Assembly (NCBI GenBank): GCA_015075515.1
Contig: JABTUE010000001.1
Location: forward strand, 558,001-622,000
DNA length: 64,000 nt
Source of the DNA: Planctomycetota bacterium
GTDB taxonomy: Bacteria > Planctomycetota > UBA8742 > UBA2392
Direction: 5' to 3'
Both the position numbers and the translations under genes were made by a program. The notes under the pieces are model-generated. The model saw only the letters and a list, made by a program, of their open reading frames with translations. It did no database searches and was not told where the DNA came from. This document shows, one piece after another, positions 17,507-26,386 of this stretch; the first letter of the stretch is position 1; every line of letters begins with the position of its first letter.

Positions 17507-18877
17507 CTATTCGGTTTCGCCGTCCAGCAGGCCGTACTGCTTGCGCTTTTCCCACAGGTTCTTGCGCGAGATGCCCAGAATTCCCGCGGCCTCGTCCACC
17601 TTGCCCCTGGTCATGCGCATCACGTTCAGGATGTGGGCTTTTTCGGCCGCGGCCACGACTTCCTTGAGCGGCCGGCGGTCGTCGCCGGGCGTGATTGTGG
17701 CCGCACCCTCGGGCAGCGCGTCCTTGAAGTCGCGCAGGAAATGCTCTTTCTTGAGCACGCCGCCGGCACCGCCAAAGGCAATCGCGCGCTGAACCGCGTG
17801 CTGCAGCTCGCGCACGTTGCCCGGCCAGCGATAGGCCACCAGTGCCGCCATCGCCTCGGGCGCGATGGTCAGGGCGCGGCCGGGGGCGTAGCGTTGCAGA
17901 AAGTGCTCGACCAGCACCGGGATGTCGCCTTCGCGCTCGCGCAGCGGCGGCACATGCAGGTCAATCACGTTGATGCGGTGGTACAGGTCTTCCCGGAACT
18001 TGCCCTCGCGCACACGGTCACGCAGGTCCACTTTGGTCGAGGCAATTACATGGATGTCCACCTTGATCGGGTGGTCGCCGCCCAGGCGTTCAATTTCGCG
18101 CTCCTGCAGCACACGCAGCAGCTTGGCCTGGGTATCCACGGGCATGTCGTCAATGTCGTCCAGATAGATCGTGCCGCCCATGGCCTGTTCAAAGCGGCCG
18201 ATGCGGCGGCTGGTGGCGCCGGTGAACGCTCCCGGCTCGTGGCCGAACAGTTCGTCTTCGAGCAGGTTGACGTTGCTGATGTGGCAGGCGACCTTGATCA
18301 GCGGGCCTTTCTGGCGCGGCGAAAGCTGGTGCAGCGTGGTGGCAATAACTTCCTTGCCGGTGCCGTTTTCGCCGCGGATCAGCACCGAAAACTCGGATTC
18401 GGCCACGGTCTTGATGTCTTCGTACAGCCGCTTCATCTGCGGGCTGTTGCCGACCATCTGGCTGACCTTGAAGTCGGTCTTTACTTCTTCGACCAGTTTC
18501 TGGTACTTGCGGCCGGTCTGCTGGCTTTCGCCGTAACCGTTGAGCAGCAGCACGATCTTTTCGTTGTTGAAGGGCTTTTCGACAAAGTCCTTGGCGCCCA
18601 GCTTCATGGCCTCGAGCGCGCGCTCGACCGTGGCGTTGCCGGTGATCATGATCGCGATGATGTCGGGCACCTGTTCGCGCGCAAAACGCAACAGGCTCAT
18701 GCCGTCCACCTTGGGCATGACCACGTCGCTGATCAGGCAGTCGAACTTCTGCTTCTTGAGTTCGCGGATTGCCAGCTCGCCGTCTTCCACGGCGACAACT
18801 TCGTGCCCGGCGTCTTCCAGGTCTTCGGCCAGGGTCAGGCGGATGCCGCGTTCGTCGTCAGCCAGCAGGATTTTCAT
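17507..18877 (-). CDS. Sigma-54-dependent response regulator (NtrC family)
   Basis: 456 residues. Receiver domain (1-120) has D7, D8, phospho-acceptor D51, T79 and K101. The AAA+ sigma-54 activator domain (about 138-375) has Walker A GENGTGKE (169-176) and the sigma-54-contacting GAFTGA (216-221). Walker B reads GTIYLDDID, so the usual Glu after the Asp is Asp (D240-D241). A C-terminal Fis-type helix-turn-helix (EAAGILGISRKNLWEKR) completes it. It should activate RpoN promoters on phosphorylation by a sensor kinase, but no kinase gene is adjacent. It lies 29 nt upstream of ccmB on the same strand, so the ccm genes might be co-transcribed with it. Confidence 0.93.
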   Translation of the reverse strand: MKILLADDERGIRLTLAEDLEDAGHEVVAVEDGELAIRELKKQKFDCLISDVVMPKVDGMSLLRFAREQVPDIIAIMITGNATVERALEAMKLGAKDFVEKPFNNEKIVLLLNGYGESQQTGRKYQKLVEEVKTDFKVSQMVGNSPQMKRLYEDIKTVAESEFSVLIRGENGTGKEVIATTLHQLSPRQKGPLIKVACHISNVNLLEDELFGHEPGAFTGATSRRIGRFEQAMGGTIYLDDIDDMPVDTQAKLLRVLQEREIERLGGDHPIKVDIHVIASTKVDLRDRVREGKFREDLYHRINVIDLHVPPLREREGDIPVLVEHFLQRYAPGRALTIAPEAMAALVAYRWPGNVRELQHAVQRAIAFGGAGGVLKKEHFLRDFKDALPEGAATITPGDDRRPLKEVVAAAEKAHILNVMRMTRGKVDEAAGILGISRKNLWEKRKQYGLLDGETE

Positions 18878-18951
18878 AGGCGTCCGGTGTGCCGATTCTG
18901 GTGTTCCGCGTCAACGGCATTGTGACACGGAACGCGGGACTCCGGCACAGT

Positions 18952-21273
18952 CTACCGCCCGCGCAGCTTGGGGTTGAAGGCCTCGCGCAGCCCTTCGCCC
19001 AGCAGGTTGAACGACAGCACGGTAACCAGAATGGCAAAGCCGGGAATCACCATCAGCCAGCCGGCGTCGGTCATGTAGGCGCGGCCGTCGTTCAGGATCT
19101 GGCCCCAGGTGGGCTGGTCAGCCCGCGCGCCGATGCCCAGAAAGCTGAGCGTGCTTTCGGCCAGCACGGCGCCCGCCACGCCGATCGTGGCCGCCACCAG
19201 CACCGGGCTGATCGCGTTGGGCACCAGATGGCGCCAGATGATGCGGAAGTCCGACACGCCCAGCGCGCGCGCGGCCTGGATGAAGTCCTGCTCGCGCAGG
19301 CTCAGGATTTCGGCGCGCACAAAACGCGTCATGCCCATCCAGCCCGTCAGGCCGATCACCGCCATCACGATGTACACGTCGCGGTCAAACAGCGCCAGCA
19401 CGGCCAGAATCAGAAACAGCGTGGGGATGGTGATCATGATTTCGGTAAAGCGCATCACCAGGTCGTCCACGGTCATGGTGGGCAGAAACAGCTTCTGCAG
19501 CGGGCCCTTGATGTCCTGAATCGCGCCCTGGGCCGTACCCGCAATCACCAGCACGGCCACCAGCATGCCCAGCCACAGGATGGTGGCGGCAATGAAGTGC
19601 CGCGTGATGCGGTACACGGGAAGGCGCCAGTGCTTGGACAACAGCTTGGCTTCGATCAGGCCGTCCTTGAACCGTTTGTCGCCTTCGGTCTTGAAACGAT
19701 CCAGGTAGTCACGGCGGATCTCGGCCCGGCGCTCCAGCAGCTCGCTGTGGGTCTGCAGCTTCAACTCTCCCAGTTCCTTGATCTGCTCGTCGCTCAGGGC
19801 TTTTGCGGCTTCGGCGTCCTTGCGCGCCTGTTCAAGGCCGGTTTTGGCCTTTTCGGCGGCGGCTTTCAGCGGCGCCACGCCCTCGCGCAGCGTGTCCAGT
19901 TTCTTGCGTTCGGCTTCCAGGGTCGCGGGCTTGGTGTCGGCCTTGGCCCCCAGGTCGGAAATCTGCTTCTGCTGGTTGGCAATCGCGCGCTCGCGCGAAG
20001 CCAGCGCGTTGGCGGCCTGGGCTTCCTTGACAGTCAGGTCGGCCACGCGCACGGCCCACAGCAGGGCCGGGCGCTGTTTGGCCAGATCATCGCGCCTGGC
20101 CGCATTGTCGCCCGCGGCGGCAACCTGCGCGTCGTGCAGGGCCAGCTCGCGGCGCGCCTGCGTGGCGGCCAGCTCCAGTTCCGCCACGGCCAGCGCGTCT
20201 TTCAGGTCCGGCAACGCCTGCTGCAGCCTGACCAGACCCTCGCGTTCGGTGACCAGCGTGGCGCGTTCCTGTTTGGCGCGCTCGGCGCGGTCAATGCCGT
20301 CCAGATGCGTCGCGCGGGCTTCGCGTTCGGCAATCGTGCGTTCCGCAATCTCGATTGCCGCCTCCTGTTCGATCACGCCAAAGCGCGCGGTTTCCAGCGC
20401 CAGACGCGCCACGGCCAGTTCCACGTCGGCCTGGCCGCGGATGCGCCAGGCCAGATCGGGCGCGCCTTCGGCCTTGTCATCTATTTTCTTGACGTCCATG
20501 CCATAGGCGCGGGCGTCATTGAGCGTGGCACGGGCCAGCTTTTCAATCGCGCGGGCCTGCTGCATGGCGCGGCCGTTGGGGTCGGTGCGTTCGATGTACT
20601 GGTTGTAGCCGTTGACCGAGGCAAACAGGACCGCGGCCACGGCAAACACAGCCAGCGCGCCCCAGCGCCGGCCCAGCACGACCACCACAAGCTGAAACAG
20701 AAACGCTGCGCCGGACAGGCCGAACAGCAGCCAGGCCAGGGCGTCGAAATCGGCACCCCAGGCAATGGTTCCGCCCAGGGCAAAGACCAGCATGGCAAAG
20801 AACGGCAGGCGCACGCGCTCGCGGCCCCAGAAGCCGGCAATGCCGCCCAGCGTGATGCCCAGCAGCGCCATGATGCCCACGGACAGAAAGCCGATCGTCA
20901 GGCTGATCGTGCTACCGGCCCACAGGCGCGAAAGCACGTCGCGTCCCAGATGGTCGGTGCCCAGCAGATAAAAGTTGCCGGTCTGTTCACCGCGGCTGAA
21001 GGGCGGCAGAAGTTTTTCGTCCAGCACTGTTTCCAACGGGTCGCTGAGGGCTATGGCGTTGCGTTTGACCTCGACCTTGTCGCCGATGTACAGGCTTTCT
21101 TTGATCAGTTCGACTTCTTCGGGCGAGGGGCGCTTGCCGGTCAGAAACTCGCCCGAAACGGCCACGCAGGCCAGCAGAAAGATGGCAATCGCCGCGGCCA
21201 CGGCGGGCTTGTTGCGGAAAAACAGCCGCAGCGCGTCGCGCAGGGGAGAACTGGGTTTGCGTTGGTCACTCAT
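18952..21273 (-). CDS. Oligopeptide ABC transporter permease (OppC/DppC type) with large insertion
   Basis: 773 residues where ~300 are normal. The N-terminal OppC part (TM1 about 22-42; LLGTDHLGRDVLSRLWAG 103-120; helices to G-G-I-A-G-F-W-G at 143-150) is regular. At 150 the protein leaves the family and returns at about 602 with VDDLVMRFTEIMITIPTLF, the segment that normally follows directly. The EAA loop IQAARALGVSDFRIIWRHLVPNA (665-687) is intact. The insertion holds three membrane segments (about 158-222), a charged coiled coil of ~300 residues (about 235-545) and another membrane segment (about 560-580). Second permease of the operon 24854-18952. The inserted domain's role is unknown. 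Confidence 0.9.
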   Translation of the reverse strand: MSDQRKPSSPLRDALRLFFRNKPAVAAAIAIFLLACVAVSGEFLTGKRPSPEEVELIKESLYIGDKVEVKRNAIALSDPLETVLDEKLLPPFSRGEQTGNFYLLGTDHLGRDVLSRLWAGSTISLTIGFLSVGIMALLGITLGGIAGFWGRERVRLPFFAMLVFALGGTIAWGADFDALAWLLFGLSGAAFLFQLVVVVLGRRWGALAVFAVAAVLFASVNGYNQYIERTDPNGRAMQQARAIEKLARATLNDARAYGMDVKKIDDKAEGAPDLAWRIRGQADVELAVARLALETARFGVIEQEAAIEIAERTIAEREARATHLDGIDRAERAKQERATLVTEREGLVRLQQALPDLKDALAVAELELAATQARRELALHDAQVAAAGDNAARRDDLAKQRPALLWAVRVADLTVKEAQAANALASRERAIANQQKQISDLGAKADTKPATLEAERKKLDTLREGVAPLKAAAEKAKTGLEQARKDAEAAKALSDEQIKELGELKLQTHSELLERRAEIRRDYLDRFKTEGDKRFKDGLIEAKLLSKHWRLPVYRITRHFIAATILWLGMLVAVLVIAGTAQGAIQDIKGPLQKLFLPTMTVDDLVMRFTEIMITIPTLFLILAVLALFDRDVYIVMAVIGLTGWMGMTRFVRAEILSLREQDFIQAARALGVSDFRIIWRHLVPNAISPVLVAATIGVAGAVLAESTLSFLGIGARADQPTWGQILNDGRAYMTDAGWLMVIPGFAILVTVLSFNLLGEGLREAFNPKLRGR

Positions 21274-21290
21274 GCGCTTGTCGAATCGTC

Positions 21291-22286
21291 CTAGCCCAGC
21301 TTGATGCGCGGGTCCGCCACGCTGTACAGCAGGTCGGAAATCAGAATCCCGATCAGCGTCAGCGCCGACCCCACAAACAGGTTTGCCATCACAATGAAGG
21401 CGTCACGGGTGAACACCGCCTCCAGAAACCAGCGGCCCAGACCCGGCCACGAATAGATGCTTTCAAAGATCACCGACCCGCCGAACAGGCTGGGCAACAG
21501 CCCCGCGATCATGGTGATGAACGGCAGGCTGGCGTTGCGCAGCGCGTGCTTGTAGTTCACCGAATCGTGGTCCAGACCCTTGGCCTTGGCGGTGCGGATG
21601 TAGTCCTGGCCCAGCACCTCCAGCATCTGGCCCTTGACGTAGCGCGTCATCACGGCGATGCCGCCGAAGCTGCCGATGATGCCCGGCACCGCCACGTGCC
21701 AGGTGCGGTCAAAGAACGCGCGGGGGCCCTCCAGCTCGACGCCCAGCGTTTCAGGGGCGATTACCGGAATCCCCAGGTCCACGGTGAAAAACTTGATCAC
21801 CAGCAGCGCCAGCCAGAAACCCGGAAAGGCGATCAACGTGTAGGCCAGCACAGTGATGGTCTGGTCCTTGATCGTGCCGCGGCGCAGCGCCGAAAAAATG
21901 CCGATCGGAAACGAAAGTGTCCAGACGATGATTGTGGTCAGGATCACCAGCGGCAGCGTAACCAGCATCTTGCGCCACATGGTGGGCAGAACCGGCTCCT
22001 TGGTGTTGTTGCTGATCAGCTTCCATTCCGTGCGCTCGGCGGGCGAAACCACGGCGCCCAGGTCGGAAAAGAAGTTGCCGTAAAATGTCAGGTACTTGGT
22101 CACCACCGGGTCGTCGTAGCCGCCGGTGTCGCGCTGGCGCTCGATGTCGGCGGGCACGGCGTTGGGGTCCAGATGCCCGGCAAACGGGTCACCCGGCGCC
22201 AGCACCACCAGCAGAAAGCTGAGAATGCTGACCACGAACAGCGTGATCCCCATCTGTATCAGGCGCCGGATGATATACGCGATCAT
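21291..22286 (-). CDS. Oligopeptide ABC transporter permease (OppB/DppB type)
   Basis: 331 residues from ATG 22286 (MIAYIIRRLIQMGITLFVVS), which is where family members begin; the frame is open further upstream. Six membrane helices and the EAA loop (YIRTAKAKGLDHDSVNYKHALRNA) are present. The region after TM1 (about 40-110) is longer than usual, with a periplasmic stretch around VVSPAERTEWKLISNN. It pairs with the enlarged OppC-like permease, whose start lies 17 nt downstream. No ATPase gene (OppD/OppF) follows in the window, so the energising subunits must be encoded elsewhere. Confidence 0.92.
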   Translation of the reverse strand: MIAYIIRRLIQMGITLFVVSILSFLLVVLAPGDPFAGHLDPNAVPADIERQRDTGGYDDPVVTKYLTFYGNFFSDLGAVVSPAERTEWKLISNNTKEPVLPTMWRKMLVTLPLVILTTIIVWTLSFPIGIFSALRRGTIKDQTITVLAYTLIAFPGFWLALLVIKFFTVDLGIPVIAPETLGVELEGPRAFFDRTWHVAVPGIIGSFGGIAVMTRYVKGQMLEVLGQDYIRTAKAKGLDHDSVNYKHALRNASLPFITMIAGLLPSLFGGSVIFESIYSWPGLGRWFLEAVFTRDAFIVMANLFVGSALTLIGILISDLLYSVADPRIKLG

Positions 22287-22325
22287 GCAGACCCCAGAAC
22301 CACCCCCGGCCATACCGGGCCGCGG

Positions 22326-24854
22326 CTAATTGCGGAAATCCTGTTCTTCCCACTGCGGTTTTTCCGGCACGCGCCTGAACTCCGTCAACCAGTACCCGAA
22401 CGGAGCGCGCGCGTTGCGGATGTATTCGTGCGTCAGCGGGCTGTCCACCAGCGTGGCCTTGCCGTCACGGGTTACTTCGCGCCGCCAGACCACACGCGGG
22501 TCCACCACCGTGGTGGCCAGACCCGAATACAGGAAAATATACGGCAGTTCGTCCGCCACCAGCTTGAACATGCGGTGCGACATCTGCACCTGTCTGTCAA
22601 AGTCATACTCCAGCAGGATGTCGTCCATGATCTTGTCGGCCTCGGCGTTTTTGAAGCTCGCAAAGTTCAGGCCGCGCGGCGGAATGAACCGGCTGTGCCA
22701 CAACTGGCGCTTGTCAAAATCCAGGCCGCCGGACCAGCCCAGCACGCAGACCGTGAAGTTGCGCGGCCGCACGCGCTGGGACAGGTAAACGTTCCATTCG
22801 AATTCTTCGATCTTTACCTTGATGCCCAGATCCTGCCAGCGTTGCTGGGCGTACAGAACGATGTCCTTTCGGATCGGGTTTTCCGGGTGCATGGTGATGG
22901 TAAACTCAAGCGGCTTGCCGGCCTTGGTAGGCACGCCCGACTTGAAGTCATAGCCCGCTTCCTCCAGCAGCGCGCGGGCCTCCTGCACGTTGTAGGGCAC
23001 GAACTTCAGGTCTTCTTCCTTGCCGGCATCGGGGCCGGTGCGCCATTTGTGGCGGAAGCGGTAGTTGTGGTCGTACCAGGGCAGAACCGGGTAGCCGGGG
23101 CCTGAGATACGCTCGCCCTGGCCCCAGGCGATCTTTTCGATGATCTTGTCCACGTCCAGTGCCATGGCCAGGGCCTTGCGCACCAGCGGGTCGTTGACGG
23201 GCTCGCGCTCGGTGTTGAAGCCCAGGTAGGCGTAGGTGGTGGTCCGGCGCTTGATCACATAGTAGCGATCGCCCTGGGCCTCATAGCGCCGCACCTGATG
23301 CGGGTCGCACCCGTACAGGTCAATGCCGCCGGTGTTGAACACCATTTCGGCCGTTTCGCGCCCCAGGTTGGGGTTGAAGATGTAGTAGTCCAGCCACTTG
23401 TACTCGGGCTTGCGGCCGGCGTAGAACTCGTTGCGCATCAGGCGCACCAGCTTGCCGTTCTGCCACAGCGGAAGGTCCGGCCCGTTCAGCGGGTACAGCA
23501 CCATCGGCCCCATGCTGGGCGGCCGGCGCGAATAGTCGCGCTTTTTGGCGCGCAGGTGCGCCGCCGGCTTGTAGTTCTCCGGCGCCACGCCCACGTCGCG
23601 CGGGCCGCTGCCCTTGCGGATTGCCTCGAGCTTCCAGGCCGTGTCATTCCAGTGGTGGTAGGCCAGATATACGCCCGTAAGCGCCGACAGCGCCGGCGAA
23701 AACAGGCGCCCATAAACCACCTGCACATGATGCGGGTCGGGGTGGGTGCGCACTTCACTGACGTCGGCCCAGGTGGACATGCGCGGGCTGGCAAAGTCGT
23801 TGTCCTTCAGCAGCTCGATCGTGCGCTTGACGTCGCGGCTGGTGAACTCGGGCCCGCGCCCCCACCAGGGCCCGCCCGGTTCGCCGAACACCTCGCTGCT
23901 GCCCTTGTCGGCCGATTCCACGAACTGGCGGGTCGTGACCGGCACGGTCTTTTCCAGTTCCAGCGCCGAGCGCACCTGCTCCACGGCCGCCTGTTCGCTG
24001 TCGGCGGTGATGTAGCCGGCCTCGTCGGCCCCGACCTTGACCAGCCACACGTTCTTGACCGGGCCAAAAAACGGCCCGTCCACCCAGTGGATGCCCTTGC
24101 GGATGCGCATGTCCACCACCGGGTTGTGGGTCACGGCTGTCAGGCCGGCATCGGTCAACAGCTTGCCCAGCGCCGCCGTCAGGCCGGTCGGGTCGGTTTT
24201 CAGCACGCCGGCCAGACGCTGCTTGTCCTCGGGGCCCAGCGGCGCCAGCAGCTTGGCGGCGTCAATCGCGTCATGCAGGGGCGCGCCCAGTCTGGCCGCC
24301 AGTTTGTCCACGGCACCGGGATCCACGGCGCTGGCCACGCGGTCGTTGCGCGGTTTGGCGGTCAGATACAGGCGCACGCGCCGGGCGCCCTGGACAAACT
24401 CGCGTGTGGCGGCCAAGGCGGGATCCGCCAGGGCGGCATCCCAGGCCGCGCCGCCCCTGGGCTTGAACTCGGCCACGGTTTCCACCGTGGCGCTGCCTTG
24501 GCCGTAAATTTCCGCCAGGGCGCGGGCCAGCCGGTCGTTGTCTGCGCCGGCGGGCGCCAGCATCAGAATCTCGTGGTTGACCACCGCCGAGTCGGCCATG
24601 TGGGGCACGATCTGGTACATGTGGTTGTACTTGAGCAACCCCTCGGTCAGGCTGGCGTAGATCTCACTGTCGTTGGCCGAGGTGGACTGGTAGGGGTTCA
24701 TGTCCTCGGGGCTGGCGCCGGCGTACCAGACCAGACGGTCCAGGCGGCCCTCGTTGTCAGCGGCCTGGCGGGTGCCGGGCACCCAGAACACACTTTGCGC
24801 CAGAAACACCAGCAGCAGCGCGGGGATCACTACCAGCGAACGCTTGATCCACAT
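22326..24854 (-). CDS. Peptide ABC transporter substrate-binding protein (SBP_bac_5), enlarged
   Basis: 842 residues from ATG 24854, preceded by AAGAGG at good spacing; usual length is 500-600. An N-terminal hydrophobic segment (about 5-23) serves as signal or anchor; no lipobox Cys is seen. DRLVWYAGASPEDMNPYQST, SLTEGLLKYNHM and, late in the protein, VRKALAMALDVDKI and NVQEARALLEEAGY are type-5 binding-protein features. Extra sequence lies mainly at about 100-330, between the N-terminal lobe and the DIRKGIHW-like segment (MRIRKGIHWVDG). First gene of the transporter operon. It is divergent from rbfA with an 87-nt shared promoter region. Confidence 0.9.
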   Translation of the reverse strand: MWIKRSLVVIPALLLVFLAQSVFWVPGTRQAADNEGRLDRLVWYAGASPEDMNPYQSTSANDSEIYASLTEGLLKYNHMYQIVPHMADSAVVNHEILMLAPAGADNDRLARALAEIYGQGSATVETVAEFKPRGGAAWDAALADPALAATREFVQGARRVRLYLTAKPRNDRVASAVDPGAVDKLAARLGAPLHDAIDAAKLLAPLGPEDKQRLAGVLKTDPTGLTAALGKLLTDAGLTAVTHNPVVDMRIRKGIHWVDGPFFGPVKNVWLVKVGADEAGYITADSEQAAVEQVRSALELEKTVPVTTRQFVESADKGSSEVFGEPGGPWWGRGPEFTSRDVKRTIELLKDNDFASPRMSTWADVSEVRTHPDPHHVQVVYGRLFSPALSALTGVYLAYHHWNDTAWKLEAIRKGSGPRDVGVAPENYKPAAHLRAKKRDYSRRPPSMGPMVLYPLNGPDLPLWQNGKLVRLMRNEFYAGRKPEYKWLDYYIFNPNLGRETAEMVFNTGGIDLYGCDPHQVRRYEAQGDRYYVIKRRTTTYAYLGFNTEREPVNDPLVRKALAMALDVDKIIEKIAWGQGERISGPGYPVLPWYDHNYRFRHKWRTGPDAGKEEDLKFVPYNVQEARALLEEAGYDFKSGVPTKAGKPLEFTITMHPENPIRKDIVLYAQQRWQDLGIKVKIEEFEWNVYLSQRVRPRNFTVCVLGWSGGLDFDKRQLWHSRFIPPRGLNFASFKNAEADKIMDDILLEYDFDRQVQMSHRMFKLVADELPYIFLYSGLATTVVDPRVVWRREVTRDGKATLVDSPLTHEYIRNARAPFGYWLTEFRRVPEKPQWEEQDFRN

Positions 24855-24941
24855 GGAACACCTCTTGCCACTGGCGGGGCGGCCGGGGTTTGCTTTGCTG
24901 GCGCGCCCCCCGACTGGCGGGGGCACACCATACAGGCGCCC

Positions 24942-25331
24942 ATGGCCGACCCAAGACGAATTCAGCGAATCCAGAGCCGGATCCGGCAGGACATCGCCGA
25001 ACTGTTTCTGACCGAACTCAAGGACCCGCGGATGAAAGGCCTTATATCCATTACGCGCGTCAAGGTCAGCAGGGACCTTACAAACGCCCGGGTTTTCTAT
25101 TCCGTGCTGGGTACCCCGGCCCAGCGCCGCGGCGTAGACCGGTTCGTCCAGTCGGTGACCCCGCTGGTCCAGCGCCATGTGGCGGGCCTGCTGCGTATCC
25201 GGGTCGCACCGAAGATTGCATTCACGTATGATGACTCGATTGAAAAGCAGGACTCGGTGTCTAAGCTGATTGACCGGGCGCTTGCGTCTGACCGCCGGCG
25301 CGACGGCGCGACGGCCCACAACGACGAATAG
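24942..25331 (+). CDS. rbfA: Ribosome-binding factor A
   Basis: 129 residues from ATG 24942. RIQRIQSRIRQDIAELFL, LKDPRMKGLISITRVKVSRDL and NARVFYSVLG form the KH-like fold of RbfA, and RIRVAPKIAFTYDDSIEK is the usual C-terminal strand region. RbfA binds the 30S subunit during 16S rRNA maturation. In many bacteria it sits beside infB and truB; here it is instead followed after 15 nt by fur. The open frame upstream belongs to antisense of the binding-protein gene and is not used. Confidence 0.93.
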   Translation: MADPRRIQRIQSRIRQDIAELFLTELKDPRMKGLISITRVKVSRDLTNARVFYSVLGTPAQRRGVDRFVQSVTPLVQRHVAGLLRIRVAPKIAFTYDDSIEKQDSVSKLIDRALASDRRRDGATAHNDE

Positions 25332-25346
25332 AACCGGCCAAACCCC

Positions 25347-25814
25347 ATGCCCCGAGCCGCCAAAACCGACACCAAAGGGCTGCTCGACAAGTTCGACAGC
25401 TTTTTGCAGCGCAAATCACTCAAGCTTACCGCCCAGCGCCGCCGCATCGTCGAACAGATTCTCGGCATGGAAAAAACCCACTTCGGCGCCGACGACCTGC
25501 TGGACCAGTTCCGCGACGAACGACCCCGCGTCAGCAAGGCCACCATCTACCGCGCCCTGGGCGTGCTGGTCGAGGCCGGTATTCTGGAACAGCACGACTT
25601 CGGTGAATCACACCGGCTGTTTGAGCTGTCCGAGGGCCGCGACCACCACGACCACCTGATGTGCACGCGCTGCGGCACGATTATTGAGTTTCACAGCGAG
25701 GAGATGGAGGCGCTGCAGGACAAGGTCGCGGCCAGGCTCGGTTTTCACCCCACGCACCACAGCCAGAAGATTTTCGGCATCTGCAAGGACTGCTGGAAAC
25801 AGGGCAAGCGCTGA
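25347..25814 (+). CDS. fur: Fur-family ferric uptake regulator
   Basis: 155 residues. N-terminal winged helix: LKLTAQRRRIVEQIL, and ERPRVSKATIYRALGVLVEAGIL as recognition helix region. Metal-binding part: HHDHLMCTRCGTIIEF with the first CxxC, HPTHHSQKIFGICKDC with the second CxxC, matching Fur/Zur-type structural zinc sites and the sensory His/Glu cluster. It represses iron-uptake genes when bound to Fe(II). It sits between rbfA and the Rieske gene (2-nt gap downstream), so iron sensing may be transcriptionally tied to the Rieske/cytochrome b pair. Zur or PerR specificity cannot be excluded by eye. Confidence 0.92.
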   Translation: MPRAAKTDTKGLLDKFDSFLQRKSLKLTAQRRRIVEQILGMEKTHFGADDLLDQFRDERPRVSKATIYRALGVLVEAGILEQHDFGESHRLFELSEGRDHHDHLMCTRCGTIIEFHSEEMEALQDKVAARLGFHPTHHSQKIFGICKDCWKQGKR

Positions 25815-25816
25815 CC

Positions 25817-26386
25817 ATGCCGCCGTCCCGTACCCCGACGCCACCGCCCGCCAGCGCGCCCGAAACACCGGCACGGCGCGATTTTCTGCGCGTGGCCGTG
25901 CACGGCGGCGTGCTGCTGGGCGCCGCCGGCGCGGGCTGCCTGGCCGCCCTGCCCCGCGCGACGGAAGAGCCGCCCGACGACCTGCTGCCGCTGGCCGAAA
26001 TCGCCGCGCTGGCAAAACTCGAACCGGGCACACCCCAGCGCTTTGAAATCACCCTGGCCCGCCGCGACGGCTGGCGCGTGGTGCAGCGCACCCGCCGCCT
26101 GTTTCTGCTGCGCCGGTCCGGGGGCGACACCGCCGCGGCCTTTGCCGCCTTCAGTTCCGTGTGCCCGCACGCGGGCTGCGAAGTGGAAACCACCGGCAAG
26201 GAATACATCTGCCCGTGCCACCAGGCCAAGTTTGACGCCAACGGCGAAGCCGCCGCCGGGCCGGCGCCGCGCGGACTGGACCCGCTGGAACTGGCGGTGC
26301 AGCCACGCGACGGCAAACCCTGGCTGCATGTGCGGTGGCAGGAGTTCGTGACCGGCATTGCCCAGCGTGTACCCCGCACCACATGA
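25817..26386 (+). CDS. Rieske [2Fe-2S] protein of a cytochrome bc/b6f-type complex
   Basis: 189 residues. An N-terminal A-R-R-D-F-L-R followed by a hydrophobic helix (about 27-46) is a twin-arginine-like signal anchor, as expected for Rieske proteins. Cluster motifs are CPHAGC (116-121) and CPCH (132-135): C116, H118, C132 and H135 ligate the cluster; C121 and C134 supply the usual disulfide. The canonical CTHLGC is altered to CPHAGC and the second motif reads CPCHQAKF rather than CPCHGSxF. Its stop overlaps the start of the cytochrome b gene (ATGA), so the two form a quinol-oxidising pair. Confidence 0.92.
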   Translation: MPPSRTPTPPPASAPETPARRDFLRVAVHGGVLLGAAGAGCLAALPRATEEPPDDLLPLAEIAALAKLEPGTPQRFEITLARRDGWRVVQRTRRLFLLRRSGGDTAAAFAAFSSVCPHAGCEVETTGKEYICPCHQAKFDANGEAAAGPAPRGLDPLELAVQPRDGKPWLHVRWQEFVTGIAQRVPRTT

